From Schistosoma mansoni (taxonomy: Eukaryota; Platyhelminthes; Trematoda; Strigeidida; Schistosomatidae): 64,000 bases of DNA. How positions within the stretch are numbered: position 1 is the first letter of the stretch; every line of letters starts with the position of its first letter. The stretch is from positions 22,821,249 to 22,885,248 of the forward strand of contig NC_031497.1 in assembly GCF_000237925.1 (NCBI RefSeq). The letters run 5' to 3'. This document shows positions 10,601-23,000 of the stretch, piece by piece. A model generated the notes under the pieces. That model did not search any database. It saw nothing but the letters and a program-made list of their open reading frames with translations, and had not been told where the DNA came from. A program made the translations under genes and the position numbers.

Positions 10601-13600
10601 CCAGAACTAAAAGCCAATACAAAAGTGTTACTGTTCTTGCAGAGCAAGCAATGGCACGCAGTTCCTGACCTAAAACATTTAATTAATGAACCATTTCATA
10701 AAATGTTTTTAATAGCAGTTTATTTTAAATATGAACCAAAATAGTTTCATAGTCAAAGATAAATGATAGCTAGCAGTGGGATCCAAGACGTGCATTTCAT
10801 CCTATTTGGGATTCGTCAGCTGGATGTACTTACGTCCCAGACTTGATATTCGTTCCGTAACTCGAATCCATTACTGGTCGCTTCAATCGCCATCGCGTTA
10901 TCCACTTAGCTACTGAGTCCTGATAGGCACTAGATTGTGAAAAATACTTTTAAATAGCCCATAAAGAATTACTGAGTTATTCCGATTCAAAACGATGGGT
11001 CGTTATAAAATGTGGTGAATTTTACTGCTTGACAATCTTATAGATTTTTAAATAATAATTAGCTGGGAGAGTTCTGATAAGAATGTATATACTTCTACAG
11101 ATTCTAGTTAATTGAAGTTGTGAATATTAACACTAAGATAAAATAAACTTAACTATAATGCGCGCTTTTAATGACTAAACATAAAAAAATAAAATGGTTG
11201 CTCAACTTCATGGATTGGTTGAAGTTAGACATTAACACCGTTGGTCGCCAGCCAGTTCAGTGGTCTAGTTGTTAAAAGTTCACGTGTGAGACTGATAGGT
11301 CCTTGGTTCGAATCTCGTGAGGCAGGATGGTAGATGCGCGATACTGAGGAGTCTCACAATAGGACGAAACGGCCGTCCAGTGCTTCTAGGTTTTCCATGA
11401 TGGTCTAGCTTCAATTGACTCATGATTTCAACCATGAAAATATTTTATATAAATCATACTTAACTAATATTGAATATTTTAAGATGATTAACCTGTAGAG
11501 TTAACTTTCTACATTTTTTTTTGAAAACTTACCTTGCATAAGCATACCACCAACTGTAAACCATACACTATGATATATTGAAATTTCATCTGAAGTAGCA
11601 CCTGGTATAGCTAAATTCCATGCACTAAATGGACTAATGATACTAAATATTGTTATTAAAAATGCTGCTATAAATATTGAACCAATAACACATAACCAAA
11701 TATCATAACGAAATGGTAAAAACATTTGAAATAATTCTTCATTTTGTTCAGGAGTATTTAATAAAATTCCTAATGTATCTTCCATAAATGGTCCAACAAA
11801 GAAAAGATCTTGGGATCTTTCTTTATTTATTGTTAATGGTGCAGCTATAATATCAGTTTTCTAAAAATAAAAAAAAACAAAAAAAAAGAAATAAAGGAAA
11901 CTGGTGGGTGGGCCAGAATGATAATGATTGGTTGTTTTGCTGAGTCGGATATGTATTCAAAAATGCATTATCCGTTTCTGTGACAACGCGAGGAACAACA
12001 GAGTTTGTATTTTGCACGTTACTATCGTCCATATTATGAAGAAAATGATCTCTATCGATAAGTACAGAGCTTTTATATAAATTTTAAGAAATATATAATC
12101 AATTATAATACAGTTACAACTAGGAATTTCATTGGACGAAACGGATTGAAAAAAATTGGAAAATGGAGTGAAAATTTATTTTAATAAGATGGGTGAAAAA
12201 AAAATTATTGAAAAAAATCGACGTAAATTTATTGTTATAGATCAGAAGGGGTTTTGTGGAGAATTTAGTATTTTCATAGTTGAAATCATGAGTCAATTAA
12301 AACTACACCACTATGGAAAACCTGGAAGCATTGGACGGCCGTTTCTTCATATTATGGGACTCCTCATCAGTGCTCATCCACGGTCCCGCACTTGCGAGCG
12401 AGATTCGAACCCAGGACCTATCAGTCTCGCATGTGAACTTTTAACAACTAGACCACTGAGCCGGCTAGCATCCAACGGTGTTAATGTCTAACTTCAACCA
12501 ATCCACGATTTTGAGCAACCGTTCACCGATTGTCTTCAGTGAGTTGATATTTCTACAACAGACTTGTTATTCGACATGTAGATAGTGTGACAGGTGTTAT
12601 ATATGTTATATATTCCCCTATCCTTATTATTATTGATTGACTGTTCTTGTTGTTGGACTGTGTCGGATTTTGATGTGGAAATATATTGACGTTATAGTCA
12701 GGCTAATCTCGTGTTCTTGATCTGAGTTGTGTTGAAGTCTTGTAGAATAGACTCTGGGAGGGAATCTAGTGTAGATATTCGTCTAAGGTAAATTAACGTC
12801 CCACATACGTGTTAAAAGGGAAACGGACCGTTATAACAAGAAACCCTAGCATTATAAAAAGTATCCTACCGTTTATAACAAAAATATATTCTATTTGAGA
12901 AATGAATGTTAATTAGTAACTACAGAGAATAGATTCAATTTTTGTTTTGTATTGTTTTCTCGAATCTTCTCATTGATGTTTAGGATTGTAATTGATCGGT
13001 CTCTTAGTAACATATGTTCAAAGAATAGATAGTCATATTGTTATGACTTTATAAAAAATATAATAATAGGACGTATGCTAATTCCTTCTTGATTTTATGT
13101 CCGACTTTTATCACGTAAATTATCCATCAATCGAAATACAACTTTTCCAATACTAACACTGTGACAAATCAATGACATTCGACCAGTATGAGTAATCTAG
13201 CATCCTTATTGGTCCCTTGTCCGCATAGCCCTTCCAATTGAGTCCAGAACACTAATTGCAGCTTCTGCTATGCGAAACTATGCGAATTATTTATTTCAAA
13301 CATACTCGGTTTATACACCAGACAGACAGATCGCATCCCACCATAAAATAGAAAATAATATTTGTACAAGATCAAGCCAAATGTGGCTGTGAACGTGAGA
13401 TACAATAATCAATAAACTGAATATCATTCAGGGACAGTAAATCGTACAGTAATAATTCATAGGTCAAAATGAAGCTTATAATAAGATGAATATAAATATA
13501 CACAATCTAGTTACTCAATAGTTAAACCATAAGAATATATATAAAATAATGGTCCATTAATAGGTCCCGGAAGTTACCCGTACTTTCATTATCACTAGGA

Positions 13601-16600
13601 CATAACACATATGAATGAAAACTAGATAGATTTGAAGTTTTTATGTAGAATGGATAACTACAAAATTCTCTATACACAATTACTTTTTGGATGTATATTT
13701 AAACTTAATCAAAGATAGTAATCATCCTGATTTAGCAGACTGAACATATGTGAAGTGTTATAAATAAATAGTAATATATTTGTAATATCTCAATGAGTAG
13801 AAAAATTAGATTTTCTGACGTTTCGTGACTCAATATAAGCCACTTCTTCAGAGAATAAATAACCAAATCAAAATTAATCCAAGTTTAATTAGTACAACGG
13901 AACAACACGAATTTTAGGTGCGATCAATCAAAATACATACATGTCACTTATGAATCACCTTAACCGAAATGACATGACATTGATTTATTCAGACCTGTTT
14001 TCATTTGATTGATCGCACCTAATATTGGTGTTGTTCCGTTGTACTAATTAAACTTGGATTAATGTTAATTTGGTTATTTATTCTCTGAAGAGGTTGCTTA
14101 CGTTGAGTCACGAAACGTCAGAAAATCTCATTTTTCTCTTCATTAGGATATTACAAGTTGTTATATCCCGAGGAGATTTATGAATGGTAACTTCGAGGAC
14201 TATTTATGGACCAATATGATATGTATATTTCCTATTGTATAATTGTTAGGTAACTAAACTATACATATTTGTGTCCCTCTCACTATAAGCTTTATTTTGA
14301 CATTTAGACTATTACTGTACCATTTGCCATTCTTGAGTTATCCCTAGTCCATTAATTACTGTTCCCCCTATTCACAGCCACATTTGACCAAATCTTGTAC
14401 AAATGTTATTTTCTATTTTATTGGTACGATGGTTGGTATATAAACCCAGTATATTTGAGAATAATGATTGATATTACAGAGGCTGTTATTGGTGTTCTGG
14501 ACTTAACTGGCTGAGCTAGACAGAAAGCATGACTGATAAATACTCAAGACTGTTCATACGGCTTTTGTGTATCATTGCTCTGATCGACAAATTCACTCCT
14601 CTCTGATTGGTGGGGATCAGCACGTTCATATATCAAACAGGGCACGCACACACTTACACGATATAACACAAATATATTTTTCTTTATTTATAACAAACTA
14701 CCCAATGCTCAATTTATTCAAAATTATCAAATCAAAACTTGGTAATGATACCTATATATGTGAAATGTGTTAAAACTATAAAAAAAATGAGCAGCATATT
14801 TTAAATAGGGAGAGTTTATACAAGATATCAGTTCAACTCATTAGAAGCTCAATCTAAGTAATAAACTCATGGGACTGAAGCAAAGTCTTGATAATAATTA
14901 ATCAATAAAAGAAGTTGCTTACTACAAAATTAGTATACTTTTTCAAGTTTATGATGGGTGATGATTTGAGTAAAATATTGATTTACCGCATTTTAGTGGT
15001 TACCTTCAATCGCGGTGCATTGCTATACCCAGTCAGTTAGCCTAATAACTGAATGGTATTATGTTTTAGATGGATATTAATAAGTACTGACTTACAAAGT
15101 AAAGCATTACTTTCTTCTTAGTCAATAAGTACTCTGAAAACTCAAATAATTTTTGTAAGAAGCTTTTACTGTGGAATACTGAATTCCTTCTTAGTACCTT
15201 GGTGCTATCGATTTCGCTTAGAGAGATGAAAGTCCTAACTTTTATTCTATGCCGAGTTCAGTGTGCAAAATACTAATGAATTGGATGGTTACACAGTATT
15301 GTGTGATTTTCAATAGTGACAATGCTGATCTAATTACGCTCAGAGAGCTAAATTTATTTCATAAGATGTTGAGTAAACGGAGTAATTAGTCAAGATTATA
15401 AACACTATAGATCATTATATCCGAATTCCAGTATGATAAACAATTGGTAACAACGCCTTTTTCATGTTTTCCTTTAGAATTTATATAACTCCGTCTGTAG
15501 CTCCTCCGAGGGCTACTGCCGGTTCCAAGCCCTGGTAAAGGAGGAGGGTTGGGCATGGGGTTAGCGACCCCATCCCGTAGAAAACCAACTCCCTAAAAAA
15601 ACGCTAACCAGAAAAAAATATTCAAACCATTTAGAATTTATATCTTTTGTACGACAGAAAATACATTCATGAAAATAATAAAGATTTTTAAAACTTACAC
15701 CAGCCAATAATTCACCAACCATACCATTCCATGTTGTATTTGTAATTTTCACACCATATTCTCCATCAGGTGGTAGGAAAAGTCGGTAACTTGATCCAAA
15801 AATAATAATAATTAGGATGAATATTAAAAAATATTTTTGAACAAGTTTACTCAGAGTTCAGTTTCATATAATTAAAGTGACCTTTAACAGACCTGGGAAA
15901 AAGGTTAGTGTGAGTTGTTTTTGTAATACCGTTAAACTAATTTTTTCGATGCGTTTGTGCTAAATAGGTTAAGATGACTGATAGTTGAAAACGTGAGTCA
16001 ATTGAAGCTAGACTACCATGGAAAACCTGGAAACACTGGACAGCCCTTTCATCTCATTATAGGACTCCACATAAGAGCACTACCTAGAAATGTTATTTCC
16101 AACAAATTGTCAAATAGACTACAAAAATCTCATGTATTTATAGCTTTCTGGTTGAAAGTAAATCATCATTTCGGACAGACAATATATACATACGGAGGTT
16201 CTTTTCATTCATTCAATAGGAAAGCTACACGTCTACATTTTATAATGTTCCTCTAACAGTGATTGAATGAAATATCTTCGGCTCTTTCTGGGCTTCTTGA
16301 GGCTTTCTTGAGTTTGCCAACGAGCTATCTTTACAGAACATATTCATAAAATAGTTGAAAGCATGAGTCAATTGAAGCTAGACCACTATCGAAAACCTGG
16401 AAGCACTGGACGGCCGTTTCGTCCTACCACGGGACCCACTCTTCAGCAGTGCGCATCCACGATCCTGCACTCGCGAGATCCGAACCCAGGACCTACCAGT
16501 CTCGCCCCAGAGCACTTAACCTCTAGATCACTGGGCCGGCTGGCATCCAATGGTGTTAATGTTCATGGTGGTCTAGCTTCAATTAACCCATGATTTCAAC

Positions 16601-19600
16601 TACGAAAATACTGAAATCTCCACAAAAACCCCTNNNNNNNNNNNNNNNNNNNNNNNNNNNNNNNNNNNNNNNNNNNNNNNNNNNNNNNNNNNNNNNNNNN
16701 NNNNNNNNNNNNNNNNNNNNNNNNNNNNNNNNNNNNNNNNNNNNNNNNNNNNNNNNNNNNNNNNNNNNNNNNNNNNNNNNNNNNNNNNNNNNNNNNNNNN
16801 NNNNNNNNNNNNNNNNNNNNNNNNNNNNNNNNNGTGAGTTGTTTTTGTAATACCGTTAAACTAATTTTTTCGATGCGTTTGTGCTAAATAGGTTAAGATG
16901 ACTGATAGTTGAAAACGTGAGTCAATTGAAGCTAGACTACCATGGAAAACCTGGAAACACTGGACGGCCGTTTCGTCCGATTATTGGACTCCTCATCAGT
17001 GCGCATCCACGATCCCGCACTCGCGAGATTCGAACCCATGACCTACCAGTTTCGCGCGCAAGCGTTTAACCTCTAGACCACTGAACCGGCATCGAACGGT
17101 GTCAATGTCTAAATTCAACTGATTCACGAAAGTGAGCGGCATGTATAAATGGGAATTGGTTGAATTTAAATATTAACACCGTTGGATGCTAGCCGGCTCA
17201 GTGGTCTGGCGCGAGACTGGTAGGTCCTGGGTTTGAATCTCGCTCGCAAGTGCGGGACCGTGGATGCACACTGATGAGGAGTCCCATAATATGAAGAAAC
17301 GGCCGTCCAGTGCTTCCAGGTTTTCCATAGTGGTGTAGTTTCAATTGACTCATGATTTCAACTATGAAAATACTAAATTCTCCACAAAACCCCTTCTGAT
17401 AAGTGGGAATTATATGCCAAATATGTATGTAACGATTAGTTTTATATTAAAGTAATGAAGTAATGTTTATTCAAGTGAAACAATCCCAAAATCTTAATTA
17501 ACGTGTTGCCGAATACATTTTAACTAAAACAAAAAAAACAACAATCGAACTAACCGAAATTCAAGTCGACGTGCAAATTCATTTAATATATCTATAGCTA
17601 GACCCTCTGCATTGAGTAATTCATTGTCTTTAGTTATTTCACCACGTACAATGTATGGTGGATCCTATAAATGGAAATATAAAAGTTAATTTACAAAATT
17701 TATTATATATCGGTTGATATAAATAAAATAATGAAATCCCGGATTTTTACAATTGGCTGATCACTGGGTAGTGATCAATGTCATGTATGTCATGTCCTTC
17801 TTAGTGCAGATTAAATCCTATCGATCAAGTTGTAATGTGGCCACCAGTCTAAGTGACTCGACATTGCGTGCACTATATTGGGATAAGATGGTAATTGGAG
17901 GTAGTCGACAGGAAACCGTGGACCTAGGTTTCGCGCTACTTGACACTCGTCAGCAAAGTGTACCTGTAATCTTGAGGGAACTGATGCTCCTTGACGGATT
18001 CAATCGATAGGGTTCGATCTGCATTAAGAAGGATGTGACATACATGACATTGATCACCGCCTAGTGATAAGTCAATTGTAAATACGTCTCATCCTACAGG
18101 AGGTCAATCGCGGCCCAGAGAGCTCAGTGGTAACGTTTTTGTCTGTGAAGCTGGGTGAGACGGGACTGGATCTGTCAGGGAGCATCAGCTCCCTCAAGAT
18201 TACAGGTACACCCTGCTGACGAGCGTCAATTAGCACGAAACCTAGGTCCAGGGTTTCCTGTTGAATACCTCCAATCACCTTCTTACCTTGGATTTTTCAG
18301 TTGATCTTAATTTCGTCTGATATCTTATTCACTTGCTCTTATTCTAAAATTAGCTAACTTAGATAATTTACATGAGGAATTCTATGTGAAGTTACTTTGT
18401 TTACTGAAACCGAAATCATTTATCACATCTAATTTACTATTCTATCACAAGTTTTCCATTATGAACAATTACAAGAATATGAAATAGTAGAAGAATGTTA
18501 ATAAACAATAAGAAGACTGATGTAATGTCTGGCCTTCTTGTACATAGTAAATCAAAATCTGAATTTTACAATATAATATGTATTCAAGTTATTTGATGAG
18601 ACTATAATCTATGAACGACCCATGAGCAACACTAAGATGACCTTGAAAATATTCATTTACTAACTAGGACTAAATGAGGGTTATAAACCAGTAGGAGGAA
18701 TTAGAATTACGATTAATGGTTGATGGTTTGAATAATTTTTTTTCTGGTTGCAGCTTTTTTGAGCGAGTTGCTTTTCTACGGGATGGGGTTGTTAACCCCA
18801 TGCCTAACCCTCCTCATTTATCCGGGCTTGGGAGCGGCAGTAGCATTCGGATAAGCTATAGGCGGATAGGACACATATTGAGAAAATCACTCAACTGCGT
18901 CACAAGGCCATCCCTAACATGGAATCCTGAAGGCCGAAGGAGAAGAGGAAGACCAAAGAACACATTACGCCGAGAAATGGAGACAGACATGAGAAGAATG
19001 GACAAAAATTGGATAGAGCTAGAAAGGAAGGCCTATGACAGAGTGAGTTGGAGAATGCTAGTCGGCGGCCTCTGCTCGATTGAGAGTAACAGGCGTAAGT
19101 AAGTAAGTTGATGGTTAAGGTAAGAAATCAGATTTAATGTTTTTATAATGAAGCGACATCAACTATAATGCCGAAATAGTATTTAACTGAATTTCGCTCT
19201 AAAATCCAAGACTTGATATCCTAAATCTGATTGGTTCGTCCATAAATTAAAATCTCACCAGTTTATTTAGTTAATTGTAAGACCGACATTTCCTAATAAT
19301 TGCAAATCATGACAACTTATATTGGATATTGAAAAACTATTATAATCTACAAAGAAGTGATTAGATACTATTTGTAAGATGCAAAACAAACAAACAATTG
19401 ATCATATAGTTGAAAACATGAGTGGATACTCACTGCTGAGGAGTCCCACAATAAGACGAAACAACTGTCCAGTGCTTCCAGGTTTTCCATGATGGCCTAA
19501 CTTCAATTGATTCATGATTTCAACTATATATAAAAAATTACTAAAATTTCCACAAACAACCCCCTTATCATATGTTCACTAATGACTGGCTACATGACTG

Positions 19601-19998
19601 GCTATTTCCTGGAGCTCTAGTGAGAAACAGTGACCAGTGCAGTTCAACCAGGTCTGTTGGGAGATATCAACTCACTGAAGACATTGGTGAAATGGTTGCA
19701 CAATTTCGTGGATCAGTTGAAGTTAGACATTAAAACACCGTTGGATTCAAGCCGGCTCAGTGGTCTATCTGTTAAGTGCTCTGGCGCGAGACCGATAGGT
19801 CCTTGGTTCGAATCTCACGAGGCGGGATCGTGGATGCGCACTGTTGAGGAGTCCCATAATATGACGAAACGACTGTGATGAATATTTGAAAGTCGTTAAA
19901 CAATATACAGATTCATAGTTACTATGCAGTATCGTTTTTATATATCCATCTTAAGTAAATATTCTTACTAAAGGATTTCACTCTGGTTTATATATAAC

Positions 19999-20033
<35 letters not shown>

Positions 20034-23000
20034 TGAAACCAAAATAAAGTTCATGATTTAAAATAAATTAATATATTTGTAATATTCCAATGAGTAGAAA
20101 AATAAGATTTTCTAACGTTTCGTCACTCAATGTAAGTCACTTCTTCAGTGTAAATAAATAACCAAATCAAAATTAATCCAAGTTTATATAGTAACAACAA
20201 AATTAGATATAAGTTATAAATTTCTAATTAAACTTACAAATGATGTTGATACATTAATAGTTTTATTTTGAAATGTACGAAATGTATTTGGAAATAAACC
20301 ACTTAATAAACCTTGTTTTGCAACAAATTTACCATATTCAGTTAATGTAATATCACCATTTTGTGAAAAATTTCCAGTGAATAAAAATTTACTTTTCCCT
20401 TGTACATCGGTTTCTAATGAATAAAATAATAAATTACTCCATTTAGGTAATTCAGCTAGCTAAATTGAGTAATATTGAATAGGAAAATGAAATAGAAAGA
20501 AATGATAACGTGATTTTCAATATATTGAAAGTAATATGAATGCTTATTGGTTTATTCATAAGTTTTATTGTCTAATATTACTTACTTACTTACGCCGGTT
20601 GCTCCTCGTCGAGGAGCATAGGCCGAACATCAGCATTCTGTATCCAACCTTGTCCTGGACATTACGCTCCACTTCTTTACAGTTAACATTCATCCTTTTC
20701 AGATCTGCTTCTATTTCCCGACTTGTACCTTCTGGACGATAGATGTAATAGTTCTCAATATTTCAGCCCCGTACAGTGGAACTGCTTGACGTTCGTATTG
20801 AAGATTCTCACTTTGAAATTAGTTGACAGTTGTTTCGAGTTTTATATGTTCTTCAATTGTAGGAATGCGGTCCTTGCTTTGTCAATCTTCGCCTTTACAT
20901 CTACATCAGATCCTCCTTGTTCATCAATGATGATGCTGTCCAGGTGCGTGAATGATTCTACCTCTTCCAGAGTTTCTCCATCAATCGTGATTGGGTTGTT
21001 GTCCTTCGTGTTGTATTTGACGATCTTGCTTTTTCCTTTGTGTATGTTAATATTGTCTACTATTGGTCATTTTTAAATATTAAAATTCATATTTGTAAAA
21101 TGTCGAAATGTCATTTAAAAGGACTATTCCAATAAGAATGTAACACTTATGAAACATTGAGTTAAAACCATTGTATGACTTACTATTTACCATTATTAGT
21201 AGATTGTAATTGGTATGAAACATATAAGAAATCCGTTTCTCTTTGTTTTTAACATTTTAATCTAAATGTACTTCAACTGTCATCAGTCAGTGAACAAATA
21301 GCTTCTTGGACATTATTCAAAGAAAAGAACAAGTGCTTATAGATATTCATCTTCATTTGTTGGAAATATTAGAAAATAAATAGTTTCATTCTAGCTCATA
21401 TTTATTCACAAGAATTATCTATAATCTTGAGACAACAACAAATTACCATCTTATAGTTATTGTCTTGCGTTTTTAAAATACGTAATTCGAATATGTTTGA
21501 GATTTACATGGGTACATAAATAAACAAACTTGAACTTTGTAGGTATCATTACCAAGTTTTGATTTGATACATTTGAATATCCCAATGAGTGGTAAAGTTA
21601 GATTTTCTGATGTTTCGTAACTCAGTATAAGCCGCTTCTTCAGAGAATAAATAACCAAATCAAAATTAATCCAAGTTTAAATAGTACAAAGGAACGAAGC
21701 AAGAATATTAGGTGCGATCAATCAAATAAAAACAGGTCTGAATAAATCGATGTCATGTCATTTTGGTCAACGTGATTCATAAGTGACAGGCATGTTTTTT
21801 GATTGATCGCATCTAATATTCGTGTTGTTCTGTTGTACTATTTAAACTTGGATTAATGTTAATTTGGTTATTTATCCTCTGAAGAAAAGGCTTACGCTGA
21901 ATCACGAAACGTCAGAAAATCTAATTTTTCTACTCATTGGGATATTACAAATATATAATTTTTTTTAAGGATTGAACTTTATTTCGGTTTTCCTCTTTCT
22001 CTCTCTCCTGATATGTAAACCAGAGTGAAATCCTTCAGTAAGAATATTTACTCAAGATGGATACATAAAGATGATACTGCATAGTAACTACGATTCTGTA
22101 TATCGTTTAACGACTTTTAAATATTCACCACCTAAATCTCACTTTCTTTCATAATAATTGAAAATCTGTTATATCCCGAGATTTATGAATGGTAACTTTG
22201 AGGACTTTTTATGGACCAATGTTATATGCATATTTCTTATTGTATAATCGCTTAGTAACGAAACTAGTCATATTCATGTCTCTCGTATTATGAGCTTTCT
22301 TTTGACTTATAGACTATTACTGTACCATTTGCCATTCTTGAGTTATCCCTAGTGCATTAATTACTGTTCCCCCTATTCACAGCCACATTTGGCTAAATCT
22401 TGTAGAGATATTATTTCTATTTTATGGTACGATTCGGTCTGACGGCTTAATATACAAACCCAGTATGTTTGAGAATAATAATTCGTATTACAGAGGCTGT
22501 TATTGGTGTTGTGGATTTAACTGGCTGTGTTAGGCAGAAAGCATGACTGATAAATACTCAAAACTGCTCATACGGTTTTTGTGTATCATTGCTCTGATCG
22601 ACAAATTCACTCCTCTCTGATTGGCGGGCATCAGCATGTTCATATATAAACAGGGCACGCACACACAAGTTATAACAAAATCATACTACTTGCCAATGAG
22701 TAGTTTACATTGAAACAATAAACTTTAAACGTTATCTTGTGACTAATCACATTAATGATATAAAATGTATCAAACAAAAATAAACAATAGATACTTATTT
22801 ACACTAATAAGAATGCGATAAAACAATTGACCATATGGTCTAGGCTGAATTGAAGGAGCATCACAATCTGGAATAGATGGAATATCCATAAAGTCTATTG
22901 TAAGACTTTTCATTAAAATTGTAGCTTGACTCGATAATAAAATCATGTAAACAGCTTCCAATTCACGTTCCTGAAATGTACAAAAAGAAAGCTTTGATAT

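Noticed and set aside
16363-16593. Open frames across family B SINEs ([19 protein letters not shown] type)
   Set aside because: The same peptide recurs at many SINE copies because it is a translation of the repeat tail and hammerhead; it is not a protein gene.
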